Source: Syntrophaceae bacterium (GTDB taxonomy: Bacteria > Desulfobacterota > Syntrophia > Syntrophales > Smithellaceae). From it: a stretch of 33,624 nt of DNA. Of this stretch, positions 1 through 7,190 are shown piece by piece. The translations under genes and the position numbers were made by a program. The stretch's first letter is position 1. Every line of letters starts with the position of its first letter. Location: NCBI GenBank assembly GCA_018436925.1, contig JAHDKI010000037.1, forward strand, positions 1 through 33,624. The letters are read 5' to 3'. Under the pieces are notes generated by a model. That model was not told the origin of the DNA and made no database searches. It was given only the letters and a program-made list of their open reading frames with translations.

Positions 1-95
1 AAATCCGAATGAAAGATATCGTTCTTCGCATTTCCTCGTGCGGTCACGTGATATAACGCATCCGGATATTCTATTCTCAGAGGTCGGGACATCAT
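1..95 (-). CDS. REP-associated tyrosine transposase (RAYT, Y1 family), 5' end only
   Basis: An open frame starts at an ATG at 95 on the minus strand (a second ATG follows at once) and runs off the left edge after 31 codons. The peptide reads MMSRPLRIEYPDAL, then YHVTARGN. This matches the typical N-terminus of Y1/HUH-type REP-associated transposases (xRPLRIExPGALYHVxxRGN). The family cuts and rejoins single-stranded DNA at REP-like hairpins. The catalytic HUH motif and tyrosine would lie outside the window, so completeness cannot be judged. It sits in an AT-rich strip unlike the rest of the window, which fits a mobile or island edge. No strong Shine-Dalgarno is visible. Confidence 0.8.
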   Translation of the reverse strand, partial: MMSRPLRIEYPDALYHVTARGNAKNDIFHSD

Positions 96-130
96 GGACT
101 TCTTGATCGCTTACTTCCTACAACTGCAAT

Positions 131-171
131 CTTGAATAAAAATGATATTTCAAGAACCTGACCCCATTTTT
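131..171 (-). repeat. Leader/terminal motif of the RAYT locus
   Basis: Read on the minus strand, 171-151 is AAAAATGGGGTCAGGTTCTTG. It is followed by a stem whose arms on the plus strand are CTTGAA (131-136) and TTCAAG (149-154). From memory, GGGGTCAGGTTCTTGAA-type leaders recur in front of RAYT/Y1 transposase genes in many proteobacterial genomes. It probably marks the element end or a recognition hairpin. The sequence and stem are seen directly; the role is inferred. Confidence 0.45.
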
Positions 172-238
172 CCCTCGAATATAAATGGAATCAAGATACA
201 TGTCTTTCATGGTATAACTACTCATAATCTTTTCCCCT

Positions 239-1345
239 TCAATTTACCGAGCTAATGTTTTCTTCTTTAGCCAACCTGATAGCTTCTTCGACTTGACTCT
301 GTTTTATATGTTTTGACGTTAGTTTGATTGCTTTTTGCGCTGGTTCATAGCCTTTTTGCGCAGCTATATAGAACCACTTATATGCTTGTATGAAGTCCTG
401 CTTGACGCCTTCACCTTTGTAATATTTAACGCCAAGCATAACTTGGGCATTACTGATATCCTTTTTCGCAGCCAATAGATATAACCTGATAGCTTCGCTA
501 TGATCTTGTGCAACCCCTTTTCCGTCGTCATACTTTTTTCCCAGATTAAATTGTGCATAGCCATGATCTTGCTCTGCCGCTTTTAGATACCATTTTACGG
601 CTTCCTGTTCGTCTTGAGATAGCCCCCTGCCTTTTTCGTATAGCAACCCAAGATTGTTTTGCGCCCTAGCATCGCCCTGTTCCGCGGCTTTTCGATACCA
701 CCTTGCTGCTTCTTTATAATCTTGCCTGACACCCTTTCCATACTCGTAATACGTTCCCAAGTTATACTGCGCCATAGCGTAATTCTGCTCCGCGGCCATT
801 TTTGCCCATTTTGCTGACTCTACATAATCCTGCAGCACCGGTTCGCATGCGCCTGTTCCGTACATCGCAGCGAGATCAGATTGCGCCAATATAAACCCTT
901 GTTTTGCAGATTTCCTCCACCACATTTCAGCTGATTTACAATTTTTTGCTACGCCCTGACCTTTTCGATATAAGAAACCAAGATTATACTGGGCATGACG
1001 TTCTCCCTTTTCAGATGCAAGCCCCCACCATTTTGCGGCCTCTTGGTAATCCTGCAAAATGCCATATCCTTTCGCATACATCAGTCCGAGATTATATTGC
1101 GCGTGAGCATCCCCCTTTTCCGCCAATGGGCGAAGTTCTTTGAGCGCCGTTTCATAATCGCCTTTTTCGATGGCAATCATGTAGCTCGGCTTTGCATCTT
1201 GCTGCTTTGATGGGTTCTGTGATGCTTGTTGACTGTCGCAGGCCGCGAACATAAGGCAAATAGCAGCAAGTAACAGAGACAAGACGACTAGCCTTTTGAA
1301 AGCCTTCCTGTCATTTCCAAATACAGATCCTTTTATAATGCTCAT
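239..1345 (-). CDS. Sel1-repeat lipoprotein
   Basis: This is a 368-residue protein. It has a hydrophobic signal segment at about residues 18-35 and a lipobox FAAC ending at Cys36, so it should be an exported lipoprotein. From about residue 65 on it holds seven Sel1-like repeats of about 36 residues. They follow the pattern AEQG.A.AQYNLG..Y..G.GV.QDY.EAA.WY.KAA, plus a partial eighth. Sel1 repeats form TPR-like alpha-solenoids that mediate protein-protein contacts; no catalytic domain is visible. The start at 1345 is supported by GAGGAGA six bases upstream. It lies 94 bp downstream of another minus-strand gene for a membrane protein and could be cotranscribed with it. The AT-rich base composition and the neighbouring transposase suggest horizontally acquired DNA. 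A specific partner cannot be named. Confidence 0.85.
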   Translation of the reverse strand: MSIIKGSVFGNDRKAFKRLVVLSLLLAAICLMFAACDSQQASQNPSKQQDAKPSYMIAIEKGDYETALKELRPLAEKGDAHAQYNLGLMYAKGYGILQDYQEAAKWWGLASEKGERHAQYNLGFLYRKGQGVAKNCKSAEMWWRKSAKQGFILAQSDLAAMYGTGACEPVLQDYVESAKWAKMAAEQNYAMAQYNLGTYYEYGKGVRQDYKEAARWYRKAAEQGDARAQNNLGLLYEKGRGLSQDEQEAVKWYLKAAEQDHGYAQFNLGKKYDDGKGVAQDHSEAIRLYLLAAKKDISNAQVMLGVKYYKGEGVKQDFIQAYKWFYIAAQKGYEPAQKAIKLTSKHIKQSQVEEAIRLAKEENISSVN

Positions 1346-1439
1346 AAATTATCTCCTCATAAACATTGACAACCATGCTTCTGATTTATGTATCCACTTG
1401 CTGCAAATATTTATCGTTTACGCTTTTTATTTATCTTGG

Positions 1440-2030
1440 TTATAGTATTTTTCTATGTCTCTTAAGATTGATCGTAACAATTAGTTCTCCCACCGATAAA
1501 ATAAAACATATAAATATGACACATATCACAATGGAAAATGCCCACTTCTCGTTGTACATTTCTCCAAAAATATCATGATAAGTCCTAATTGGCCCGCCAG
1601 GAAGCCAATAAATAATTAGAAGCATAAAACAGAAACAAGACGCTGAAAAAAGCAAGGAAGCTGACCGAATATTTTTCAAGCGTTTTTTCATTGCACCCGA
1701 ATCTTTATTAAGATCGTTTTTTGATGCTTTATATGCCAGCATAACTGCAATTGGCAAAGTAACAATGCATACTGAATAGACCAACTGGGCTACTTGGAGA
1801 AATTTCGTATACTTTCCAAACTCGGCAACACCAGGAAAAAGAAAAGCCATGAAGTCAACAAATTTTCTCAGCGTGACGGAAATATCAAGTATATTGTCCG
1901 ACAGTATATAGGTAATCGCAAAGACTAGAATGAAATAACTCAGAAATATTTGCATTTTGGACAGTTTGGGAAAGCGATGTTTTAAATAATTTTGTTTTGC
2001 CTTATCGGTTCTTTTAATTGTTTCCACCAT
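1440..2030 (-). CDS. Small multi-pass membrane protein, unknown function
   Basis: A 196-residue protein with about four hydrophobic segments: residues about 26-44, 84-101, 126-146 and 163-185. It has a basic N-terminus and a basic C-terminal tail (LKRHRKIL), which suggests cytoplasmic ends. I recognise no family motif. The ATG at 2030 is preceded by GAGGTG about ten bases upstream. Its composition is AT-rich, like the Sel1 gene that follows it on the same strand, so the two probably arrived together and may form an operon. It could serve as a membrane partner for the Sel1 lipoprotein, but that is only inference from position. Confidence 0.6.
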   Translation of the reverse strand: MVETIKRTDKAKQNYLKHRFPKLSKMQIFLSYFILVFAITYILSDNILDISVTLRKFVDFMAFLFPGVAEFGKYTKFLQVAQLVYSVCIVTLPIAVMLAYKASKNDLNKDSGAMKKRLKNIRSASLLFSASCFCFMLLIIYWLPGGPIRTYHDIFGEMYNEKWAFSIVICVIFICFILSVGELIVTINLKRHRKIL

Positions 2031-2535
2031 AGTTCGACGTCACCTCACTTATATTATTTCATTTTTACTCAGAAAATGTCTTTCACTTACGCTTTCTATC
2101 GTTTCTCCCTTTGCCGCAATGCCCAAGTCACTAGACATAGAAAGGCGTCACCCTTTGAAGGTCGAATGTCGGATTTGCATTCGGTGATGAACTCCATTTC
2201 ATCGTCTCCAAATCAGGCCTCGCGGAAATGCCTACAGATATTCTTTACAAATTGTTTTTTGATACGGTTTTTGAAGCGTGGTTTTGCCTTAATCCAAAAG
2301 CAGATTGATATCAACCACGATTTTTATGAGCCGCTTCATGCCGCCTGCTGCAACCTATAAACCAGTCCCCTGCCTTGCATTTTCGGAAGATCTTCATCCG
2401 GCTATTTTGTTTTTTTCAAAATAATATTGAGGAGGGTGGTGCTTTTAAATTGGGGGTTCTTTTTTAAAGATGGTTTTCCATACGCCTGGAATCTTTTCTT
2501 GTCAAGAGTCATTTTATCAACATGACGACGCTCGT

Positions 2536-2670
2536 TTATGCCGCAAGTTTCAGGACATAATGGTTATACAAATTCGCCTTGTCCCCCAGAATTCCATCGT
2601 TTCCGCCTCCTCCGACGATCAGGTTCCGGCCGGTGCCGACCATCAACGCGTCGTTTGATAAAAATTTTCT
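2536..2670 (-). pseudogene. Possible remnant of a glycine-rich (RTX-like) repeat protein
   Basis: On the minus strand an open frame of 44 codons, bounded by stops, includes NDALMVGTGRNLIVGG followed by GGNDGILGD. It ends at a stop at 2536-2538. The GGxGNDxLxGD pattern resembles hemolysin-type calcium-binding repeats. The block has higher GC than its surroundings. There is no plausible start, signal or remaining body, so it would be a fragment. Chance resemblance is possible. Confidence 0.25.
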
Positions 2671-2760
2671 TTAACCAAAATCACAACCCTCCGGTGAACG
2701 GTGATTTGAAAATTTGCAAATCTTCAACCCACATTTTAGTTTTTGCATTTCATTGATGAT

Positions 2761-2771
2761 ACAATATTGTT
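2761..2771 (+). promoter_or_regulatory. Putative enhancer-binding-protein site upstream of amtB
   Basis: ACAATATTGTT contains the perfect 10-bp palindrome ACAATATTGT. Its centre lies exactly 89 bp upstream of the -12 GC of the sigma54 promoter, about -101 from the expected start. The same pattern ACAAWWWTGTT occurs at the same distance before the second PII gene, and twice before the second amt gene. Its role as an activator site is inferred. Confidence 0.55.
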
Positions 2772-2810
2772 CTTTTTTGTAGTCAAAAATTTAATTAATT
2801 TATTCAATTA

Positions 2811-2823
2811 TATCAATGCATTG
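2811..2823 (+). promoter_or_regulatory. Putative IHF bend site
   Basis: TATCAATGCATTG is an exact match to the IHF consensus WATCAANNNNTTR. It lies between the putative activator site (2761) and the -24 element (2841), where IHF bends DNA in many sigma54 promoters. HU/IHF-family genes are encoded elsewhere in this window. Confidence 0.45.
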
Positions 2824-2840
2824 TCATTATCCGGCGCGAA

Positions 2841-2855
2841 TGGCACCATCCTTGC
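2841..2855 (+). promoter_or_regulatory. Sigma54 promoter of amtB-glnK
   Basis: TGGCAC-N5-TTGC has the invariant GG and GC separated by ten bases, the canonical -24/-12 arrangement. Transcription would start near 2867, giving a leader of about 33 bases before the amtB start codon. Sigma54 control implies an ATP-dependent enhancer-binding activator, as is usual for amtB-glnK operons. Confidence 0.85.
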
Positions 2856-2899
2856 CTTTTCAAAAAGCCGAAACGTAAATTCCGATAAGGAGGCTTATT

Positions 2900-4366
2900 A
2901 TGAAAAAGTTGGGTAGCGTTTTTTTGATTTTAATCGGATTTCTTCTGATTGCCGTCATGCCGGCATCAGCGGAAGAAGCGGCAGGTCAGGTCGCAGCGAC
3001 AGCGGCTGCGGCATCTGTCACCCAGGCGCCTGCCGTCACAGCCGAGGCGTTTGAAGCGCTGAAAAATTCGATGCAGGTCAGTATCGACACGGTCTGGGTG
3101 CTTTTCGCCGCCGTCCTGGTTTTCTTCATGAACCTGGGCTTCGGCATGGTGGAATCCGGACTTTGCCGCGCCAAGAACACAGTGAACATTCTGGCGAAGA
3201 ACTTCATTGTCTTTGCGATTGCCTCAGCGTCTTTCTGGATCATCGGCTGGGGTCTGATGTTCGGCAACGGCAATCTCTTCATGGGCCTGGAAGGACTCTT
3301 TTTCGTCAGCGGCGCCGATAACAGCCCGGCAATGGGCGATGCTTACGCCGGTGCGTATGCCGCGATCAGCTGGACCGGCGTGCCGCTGTGGGCGAAGTTC
3401 CTTTTCCAGCTCGTGTTTGCGGCAACGGCGGCAACTATCGTTTCCGGTGTTGTGGCCGAGCGCATCAAGTTTCTCTCATTTATTGTGTTTTCTTTTATCC
3501 TCGTTGCCGTCTTATATCCGATTACCGGTCACTGGATTTGGGGCGGCGGCTTCCTGGCGAACCTGGGCATGTGGGATTTCGCGGGCTCGACGGTGGTCCA
3601 TTCGGTGGGCGGGTGGGCGGCGCTTGCGGGCGCACTGCTTCTGGGCGCGCGGATCGGAAAATATCGGCCCGACGGATCGGTTCGTCCGATTTACGGCCAC
3701 AATATGTCCATGGTTATGCTGGGCGGCCTGGTTCTGTGGTTCGGCTGGTTCGGCTTTAACCCGGGCTCGACCATGGGCGTGGGCGACGGCAGCGCGATCG
3801 CGCACATCGCCGTCACCACCAGTATCGCGGCGGCCATGGCGATCTTAAGCTCGACGGCGACGTCGTGGTTTCTCCAGAAAAAACCGGATTTCACCATGAT
3901 CGTCAACGGCGCGCTCGCCGGACTGGTGGCGATTACCGCGCCCTGCGCCTTCGTGGGCGTCGGCTCGGCGGCCGTCATCGGTCTCATCGCGGGCGTGCTG
4001 GTGGTCTTCTCAATTCTGTTTTTCGACAAACTGCGCATTGATGATCCGGTGGGGGCGCTCTCGGTCCACCTGGTCAACGGTATCTGGGGAACGCTGGCGG
4101 TGGGTCTCTTCGCGGTGGACAACATCACGGGCGCGGCGACAGGCAACGGCCTTTTCTTCGGCGGCGGCTTCACGCTTCTGGGAGCACAGGCCATCGGTGT
4201 CGCGGCGGTCGGCGCTTTCACCTTCACGGCGTCGCTGATCATCTGGTATCTGATTAAACTCGCTTTAGGCATGCGTGTGTCGCGCGAGGAAGAACTCGTC
4301 GGCCTGGATCTGGGCGAACACGGCGCCAAGGCCTATCCCGATTTCCAGGGCTTCCTGACCAAGTAG
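2900..4366 (+). CDS. amtB: Ammonium transporter (Amt/MEP/Rh family)
   Basis: A 488-residue inner-membrane ammonium channel. A cleavable signal peptide (residues 1-24, ASA|EE) is followed by a short Ala-rich linker and an eleven-helix Amt core. Hallmarks are visible: the substrate-site Asp226 in DFAGSTVVH, twin pore histidines His234 and His390 (VGALSVHLVNGIWG), and the gate Phe173 in QLVFAATAAT. The start is set by AAGGAGG seven bases upstream of ATG 2900. The gene is first in an operon with glnK, 52 bp downstream. This pairing is diagnostic, because GlnK plugs AmtB when nitrogen is sufficient. Expression should depend on sigma54 and low nitrogen. It differs from the second Amt (5819-7054) in having a signal peptide and a longer N-terminus, and the two appear to be distinct paralogues rather than a recent duplication. 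Confidence 0.95.
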   Translation: MKKLGSVFLILIGFLLIAVMPASAEEAAGQVAATAAAASVTQAPAVTAEAFEALKNSMQVSIDTVWVLFAAVLVFFMNLGFGMVESGLCRAKNTVNILAKNFIVFAIASASFWIIGWGLMFGNGNLFMGLEGLFFVSGADNSPAMGDAYAGAYAAISWTGVPLWAKFLFQLVFAATAATIVSGVVAERIKFLSFIVFSFILVAVLYPITGHWIWGGGFLANLGMWDFAGSTVVHSVGGWAALAGALLLGARIGKYRPDGSVRPIYGHNMSMVMLGGLVLWFGWFGFNPGSTMGVGDGSAIAHIAVTTSIAAAMAILSSTATSWFLQKKPDFTMIVNGALAGLVAITAPCAFVGVGSAAVIGLIAGVLVVFSILFFDKLRIDDPVGALSVHLVNGIWGTLAVGLFAVDNITGAATGNGLFFGGGFTLLGAQAIGVAAVGAFTFTASLIIWYLIKLALGMRVSREEELVGLDLGEHGAKAYPDFQGFLTK

Positions 4367-4418
4367 GGATCGGCATTCAATTTGCAATGAACGTATGAAT
4401 TAATAAAGGAGAACGCAT

Positions 4419-4760
4419 ATGAAACTGGTCATCGCAATTGTTCAGCCCGAAAAGCTGACGGACGTGAAACAGGCTCTGTCCGAGGCCAAAGTCGGCAAAA
4501 TGACCGTGTCCAACGTGATCGGCTGCGGCGCGCAGGGCGGATACACGGAAACCTATCGCGGCGCGGTCGAAGAGGTGAATCTGCTGGACAAAGTCCGTTT
4601 TGAAATCGCGGTGAATGATGATTTCGTCAAACCCGCGGTGGAGGCGATCATCAAGGGCGCCCGCACCGGCAAAATCGGCGACGGCAAGATCTTTGTTCTG
4701 CCGATGGAAGAATGCATTCGCGTGCGCACCGGCGAAACCGGCGGCGACGCGATCGGATAA
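4419..4760 (+). CDS. glnK: PII-family signal protein, partner of AmtB
   Basis: A 113-residue PII protein of normal length. It would sense ATP/ADP and 2-oxoglutarate and is expected to bind AmtB. Numbering matches GlnB directly. Gln39, Tyr46, Arg47 and Lys58 are retained, and the C-terminal part keeps [13 protein letters not shown] and RVRTGE. Residue 51, the uridylylation tyrosine in GlnB/GlnK, is glutamate, in [10 protein letters not shown]. Covalent uridylylation at that position is therefore impossible, and control is probably by effector binding alone. AAGGAG lies seven bases before ATG 4419. The gene is cotranscribed with amtB and followed by a strong terminator. The symbol glnK is given for its position; the protein is not a standard uridylylated GlnK. 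Confidence 0.93.
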   Translation: MKLVIAIVQPEKLTDVKQALSEAKVGKMTVSNVIGCGAQGGYTETYRGAVEEVNLLDKVRFEIAVNDDFVKPAVEAIIKGARTGKIGDGKIFVLPMEECIRVRTGETGGDAIG

Positions 4761-4785
4761 AACCCAATCTCCCCTTCCCTCCCGC

Positions 4786-4826
4786 AAAGGGGTTCGGGCT
4801 GTTCCACAGGCCCGGACCCCTTTTTT
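4786..4826 (+). terminator. Rho-independent terminator of amtB-glnK
   Basis: An 11-bp stem GGGGTTCGGGC (4789-4799)/GCCCGGACCCC (4810-4820), with one G-U pair and a 10-base loop, is followed by six T (4821-4826). It ends the amtB-glnK unit and makes the next PII gene a separate transcription unit. Confidence 0.85.
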
Positions 4827-4892
4827 ATCAGCGCCGCGCGAAGGTTCGCTTCAAAAAGACATTTGGACACGGCGGTCTTTTTTTTTCAGAAG

Positions 4893-4904
4893 AACAAAAT
4901 TGTT
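4893..4904 (+). promoter_or_regulatory. Putative enhancer-binding-protein site upstream of the solitary PII gene
   Basis: AACAAAATTGTT has perfect AACA/TGTT arms. Its centre is exactly 89 bp upstream of the -12 GC at 4987-4988, the same distance as the matching site before amtB. It fits ACAAWWWTGTT. The function as an activator site is inferred. Confidence 0.55.
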
Positions 4905-4973
4905 ATTCGCCTTAATGGCTCAAATCATCCAATCGTTTTGTAAATCCGGTCAATTAGATGCTTTCCTTTCGCC

Positions 4974-4988
4974 TGGCACTGTATTTGC
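4974..4988 (+). promoter_or_regulatory. Sigma54 promoter of the solitary PII gene
   Basis: TGGCAC-N5-TTGC with GG-N10-GC spacing, identical in its key bases to the amtB promoter. The expected start is near 5000, giving a leader of about 17 bases that just contains the ribosome-binding site. Confidence 0.85.
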
Positions 4989-5016
4989 GAACAGCACATC
5001 CGAAAGGAGCAAGCTG

Positions 5017-5358
5017 ATGAAACTCGTTGTCGCTATTGTTCAACCGGAACGACTCAAGGCGGTCAAAGATGCGCTGGTCGATGTGAAGGTGGGAAAAATC
5101 ACTGTATCGAATGTGATCGGATGCGGCGCACAGGCCGGAAAAGTGGAAGATGACGCAGGAACTCTGACCGGAGGAGACCTTCTGGACCGGGTACGATTTG
5201 AAATCGCCGTCAATGACGACTATGTGAGACCAACGGTAGAAGCGATTATAAAGGGCGCAAGAACCGGCCACATCGGCGACGGAAAGATTTTCATTCTGCC
5301 GATGGAAGAATGCATCCGGATCCGCACCGGCGAAATGGGCCGCCTGGCCATCGGTTAA
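5017..5358 (+). CDS. PII-family protein with an atypical T-loop
   Basis: A 113-residue PII protein, clearly a paralogue of the upstream glnK. They share MKLVxAIVQPEx[12 protein letters not shown], [15 protein letters not shown]. The T-loop has diverged strongly: after Gln39 it reads AGKVEDDAGTLTGGD, so Tyr46, Arg47 and Tyr51 become Asp, Ala and Thr, and Lys58 becomes Arg. Arg47 contacts AmtB in the E. coli GlnK-AmtB complex, so this protein may not plug an Amt channel and may bind another target. It cannot be uridylylated at residue 51. The start is ATG 5017 after GAAAGGAG. It is transcribed alone from its own sigma54 promoter, and it converges on the third PII gene 32 bp away. The target is unknown. 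A role as a dedicated regulator of glutamine synthetase or another nitrogen enzyme is speculative. Confidence 0.9.
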   Translation: MKLVVAIVQPERLKAVKDALVDVKVGKITVSNVIGCGAQAGKVEDDAGTLTGGDLLDRVRFEIAVNDDYVRPTVEAIIKGARTGHIGDGKIFILPMEECIRIRTGEMGRLAIG

Positions 5359-5390
5359 TAAAATCGTTTACCGCCCATGAAGAAAACGGT

Positions 5391-5768
5391 CTATTTCTTC
5401 CGCCTTTCGTCAATATCGCCGGGATAGGACATCGCGCCCGTGCCCCGCTCGCGTGTGCGCACGCGAATCACATCCTCGACCGGCGTGACGAAAATGATGC
5501 CGTCTCCCGTTTCGCCGGTATAGGCGGATTTGACGATGGCATCGATCGCCGGCTCAAGATTGCGCTCGTTTAAGACGATATTGATCTGCATTTTGGGCAG
5601 CATATTGACCTGATAGGTCCCGGCCCGTCCGACGAGGCGCACGCCGCCCTGGCGGCCGTGGCCGCGCACCTCAAACATATTCAATCCCACAATGCCGATA
5701 TCGTTCAATCCCTTAATGACGTCGTTGACCTTATCTTCTCGAATGATCGCTTCGATTTTTTTTAACAT
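5391..5768 (-). CDS. glnK: PII-family protein GlnK-type with conserved uridylylation tyrosine
   Basis: A 125-residue PII protein. Its T-loop GRQGGVRLVGRAGTYQVNMLPK-like region keeps the arginine and the tyrosine equivalent to Tyr51 (Tyr52 here). It is therefore the only one of the three local PII proteins that could be uridylylated by GlnD. A C-terminal extension of about ten charged residues (GDIDERRKK) follows the usual end. The start ATG 5768 has AGGGAG upstream. It lies 50 bp downstream of the second amt gene on the same strand, the classical amtB-glnK pairing, and should be expressed from the same sigma54 promoter. Given its position it probably gates that Amt. Its sequence is quite different from the two tandem PII proteins across the convergent junction, so the pairs have separate histories. 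Confidence 0.93.
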   Translation of the reverse strand: MLKKIEAIIREDKVNDVIKGLNDIGIVGLNMFEVRGHGRQGGVRLVGRAGTYQVNMLPKMQINIVLNERNLEPAIDAIVKSAYTGETGDGIIFVTPVEDVIRVRTRERGTGAMSYPGDIDERRKK

Positions 5769-5818
5769 GGCTCCCTCTCTCCTAAACGTTTATCCGATGA
5801 CGACCGCTCTTGCCGATC

Positions 5819-7054
5819 CTACGAATAGGAGCGTTCGCCGTGCGAGCTGATATCGAGTCCCACTTCCTCTTCAATCGGGGTGACTCTCAGACCGATGCTC
5901 AGATGCAGCCCTTTTGCGAGCACATAGGTCATACCGAACGAAAACACTATGGTGACCACCACGCCCAGAGCCTGAATACCCAGCTGGGCGGCGTTTCCAA
6001 AAAACAGGCCGTCGGCGCCGCCGGCATTGACAGCCACCGTCGCGAAAAGCCCCGCCGCCAGCATGCCCCAGGTGCTGGCCATGCCGTGGCAGGCCCAAAC
6101 ATCAAGCGATTCATCGAGATTGCGCCGTTCCCGGAAACGGATGGTATAGTAAGACAGGGGTGCGGCTACAGCGCCGATCAGCATCGCGGTCAGCGGAGTG
6201 ACGAAACCCGCGGCGGGCGTTACGGCGGCAAGCCCCACTACCATGCCGGTCGCAATGCCCAGCGTGCTCGGACGGCCGTCAAGCCAGGACAAAAGCATCC
6301 AAACCAGTCCCGCAGCCGCCGCCGACGTGTTGGTGGTCACCAGCGCGTTGACCGCCACGCCGTTTGCGCCCAGGGCGCTGCCCGCGTTGAAGCCGAACCA
6401 GCCGACCCAAAGCAGTCCGGTTCCCAGAACCGTCAGCGGAATATTGTTCGGTTCAATCGGAAACGCGCCGTATCCCTTGCGCGGCCCGATGACTAAAGCA
6501 AAGGCAAGCGCCGAGAATCCCGCGGCGATATGCACGACCGTTCCCCCCGCGAAATCCAGAACCCCCATTTCCCTAAGCCAACCCCCCTGTCCCCAAACCC
6601 AGTGGCAAAGCGGATCGTAAACAAGCGTTGCCCATAGCAGGCTGAACAGGAGGAAGCTTTTGAATTTAACCCGTTCAACGAAAGCGCCGGTAATCAAAGC
6701 CGGGGTAATGACGGCAAACATCATCTGAAACGCGGCGAAAAGCTGATGCGGAATGGTTGGCGCATATGTCGGGTTCGGCAGGGCGCCGACACCCGCAAAT
6801 CCCAGATAATCGAGTCCTCCAATCAATCCTTTGATGTCGGAGCCAAAGGCCAGTGTGTAGCCGTAGAGCACCCATTGCACGCCGATAAGGGCCATGAAGA
6901 TGACGCTCATCGTCAGCGTGGATAGAACATTTTTTCTTCTCACCATGCCCCCATAAAAAAACGCCAGCGCCGGCGTCATGAGAAGAACCAAAGAACAACA
7001 CACCAATACCCAGGCGGTGTCGCCCGCGTTGATCGAAACTCCTGCCATATCCAT
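5819..7054 (-). CDS. amtB: Second ammonium transporter (Amt family)
   Basis: A 411-residue Amt channel, without a cleavable signal. It carries Asp167 in DFAGGTVVH, pore histidines His175 and His323 (DVWACHGMASTWG), and gate Phe113. The C-terminus ends in an ELGLDxxxHGE-like motif (EEVGLDISSHGERSYS), the cytoplasmic tail that contacts GlnK. The start ATG 7054 follows GGGAGGG. It heads a two-gene operon with the uridylylatable glnK, under a sigma54 promoter at 7091-7105. It is more like canonical bacterial AmtB than the 488-residue paralogue. Two amt genes with distinct PII partners in one locus point to specialised transport or sensing roles. Which one is the main importer cannot be told from sequence. 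Confidence 0.95.
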   Translation of the reverse strand: MDMAGVSINAGDTAWVLVCCSLVLLMTPALAFFYGGMVRRKNVLSTLTMSVIFMALIGVQWVLYGYTLAFGSDIKGLIGGLDYLGFAGVGALPNPTYAPTIPHQLFAAFQMMFAVITPALITGAFVERVKFKSFLLFSLLWATLVYDPLCHWVWGQGGWLREMGVLDFAGGTVVHIAAGFSALAFALVIGPRKGYGAFPIEPNNIPLTVLGTGLLWVGWFGFNAGSALGANGVAVNALVTTNTSAAAAGLVWMLLSWLDGRPSTLGIATGMVVGLAAVTPAAGFVTPLTAMLIGAVAAPLSYYTIRFRERRNLDESLDVWACHGMASTWGMLAAGLFATVAVNAGGADGLFFGNAAQLGIQALGVVVTIVFSFGMTYVLAKGLHLSIGLRVTPIEEEVGLDISSHGERSYS

Positions 7055-7090
7055 AAAGCCCTCCCGAAGATGATCTGCGCTCAGAGGCTA

Positions 7091-7105
7091 GCAATTTACC
7101 TGCCA
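7091..7105 (-). promoter_or_regulatory. Sigma54 promoter of amtB2-glnK
   Basis: On the minus strand it reads TGGCAG-N5-TTGC, with GG and GC ten bases apart. The transcript would start near 7079, about 25 bases before the start codon. A near match to the IHF consensus (one mismatch) lies at 7129-7141 between this promoter and the upstream dyads. Confidence 0.8.
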
Positions 7106-7160
7106 GATTATATTCCAAAGTATTCCGGTTATTTATTGATTTCAAGCCGGATCGGGCCGG

Positions 7161-7172
7161 AACATATTTGTT
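7161..7172 (-). promoter_or_regulatory. Putative enhancer-binding-protein site, proximal copy
   Basis: The minus strand reads AACAAATATGTT, with AACA/TGTT arms and a match to ACAAWWWTGTT. Its centre is 75 bp upstream of the -12 GC of the amtB2 promoter. It is part of a 13-bp direct repeat (GGAACATATTTGT on the plus strand) with the distal copy. Confidence 0.55.
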
Positions 7173-7190
7173 ATGGATAATGCCTTGCGG

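Larger units (their letters stand above)
2031..2840. other. Long AT-rich spacer without an intact gene
   Basis: No open frame here looks like a real gene. Those present lack ribosome-binding sites and have shadow-like composition. The spacer separates the AT-rich accessory strip from amtB. It contains a possible degraded reading frame at 2536-2670 and an imperfect dyad GATTTG (2703-2708)/CAAATC (2717-2722). It also carries the upstream control elements of amtB that are listed separately. Confidence 0.6.

Noticed and set aside
1992..2360. A 122-codon plus-strand frame before amtB
   Set aside because: It overlaps the start of the minus-strand membrane protein and has no ribosome-binding site or domain.
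4615..5358. A single long plus-strand frame covering the second PII gene with an N-terminal extension
   Set aside because: The added residues are antisense or out-of-frame to glnK and cross a strong terminator and the sigma54 promoter. The true start is ATG 5017 with its own ribosome-binding site.
5379..5400. A terminator between the convergent PII genes
   Set aside because: GAAGAAA/TTTCTTC can pair, but the stem is AT-rich and overlaps the end of one gene, so it is too weak to call.
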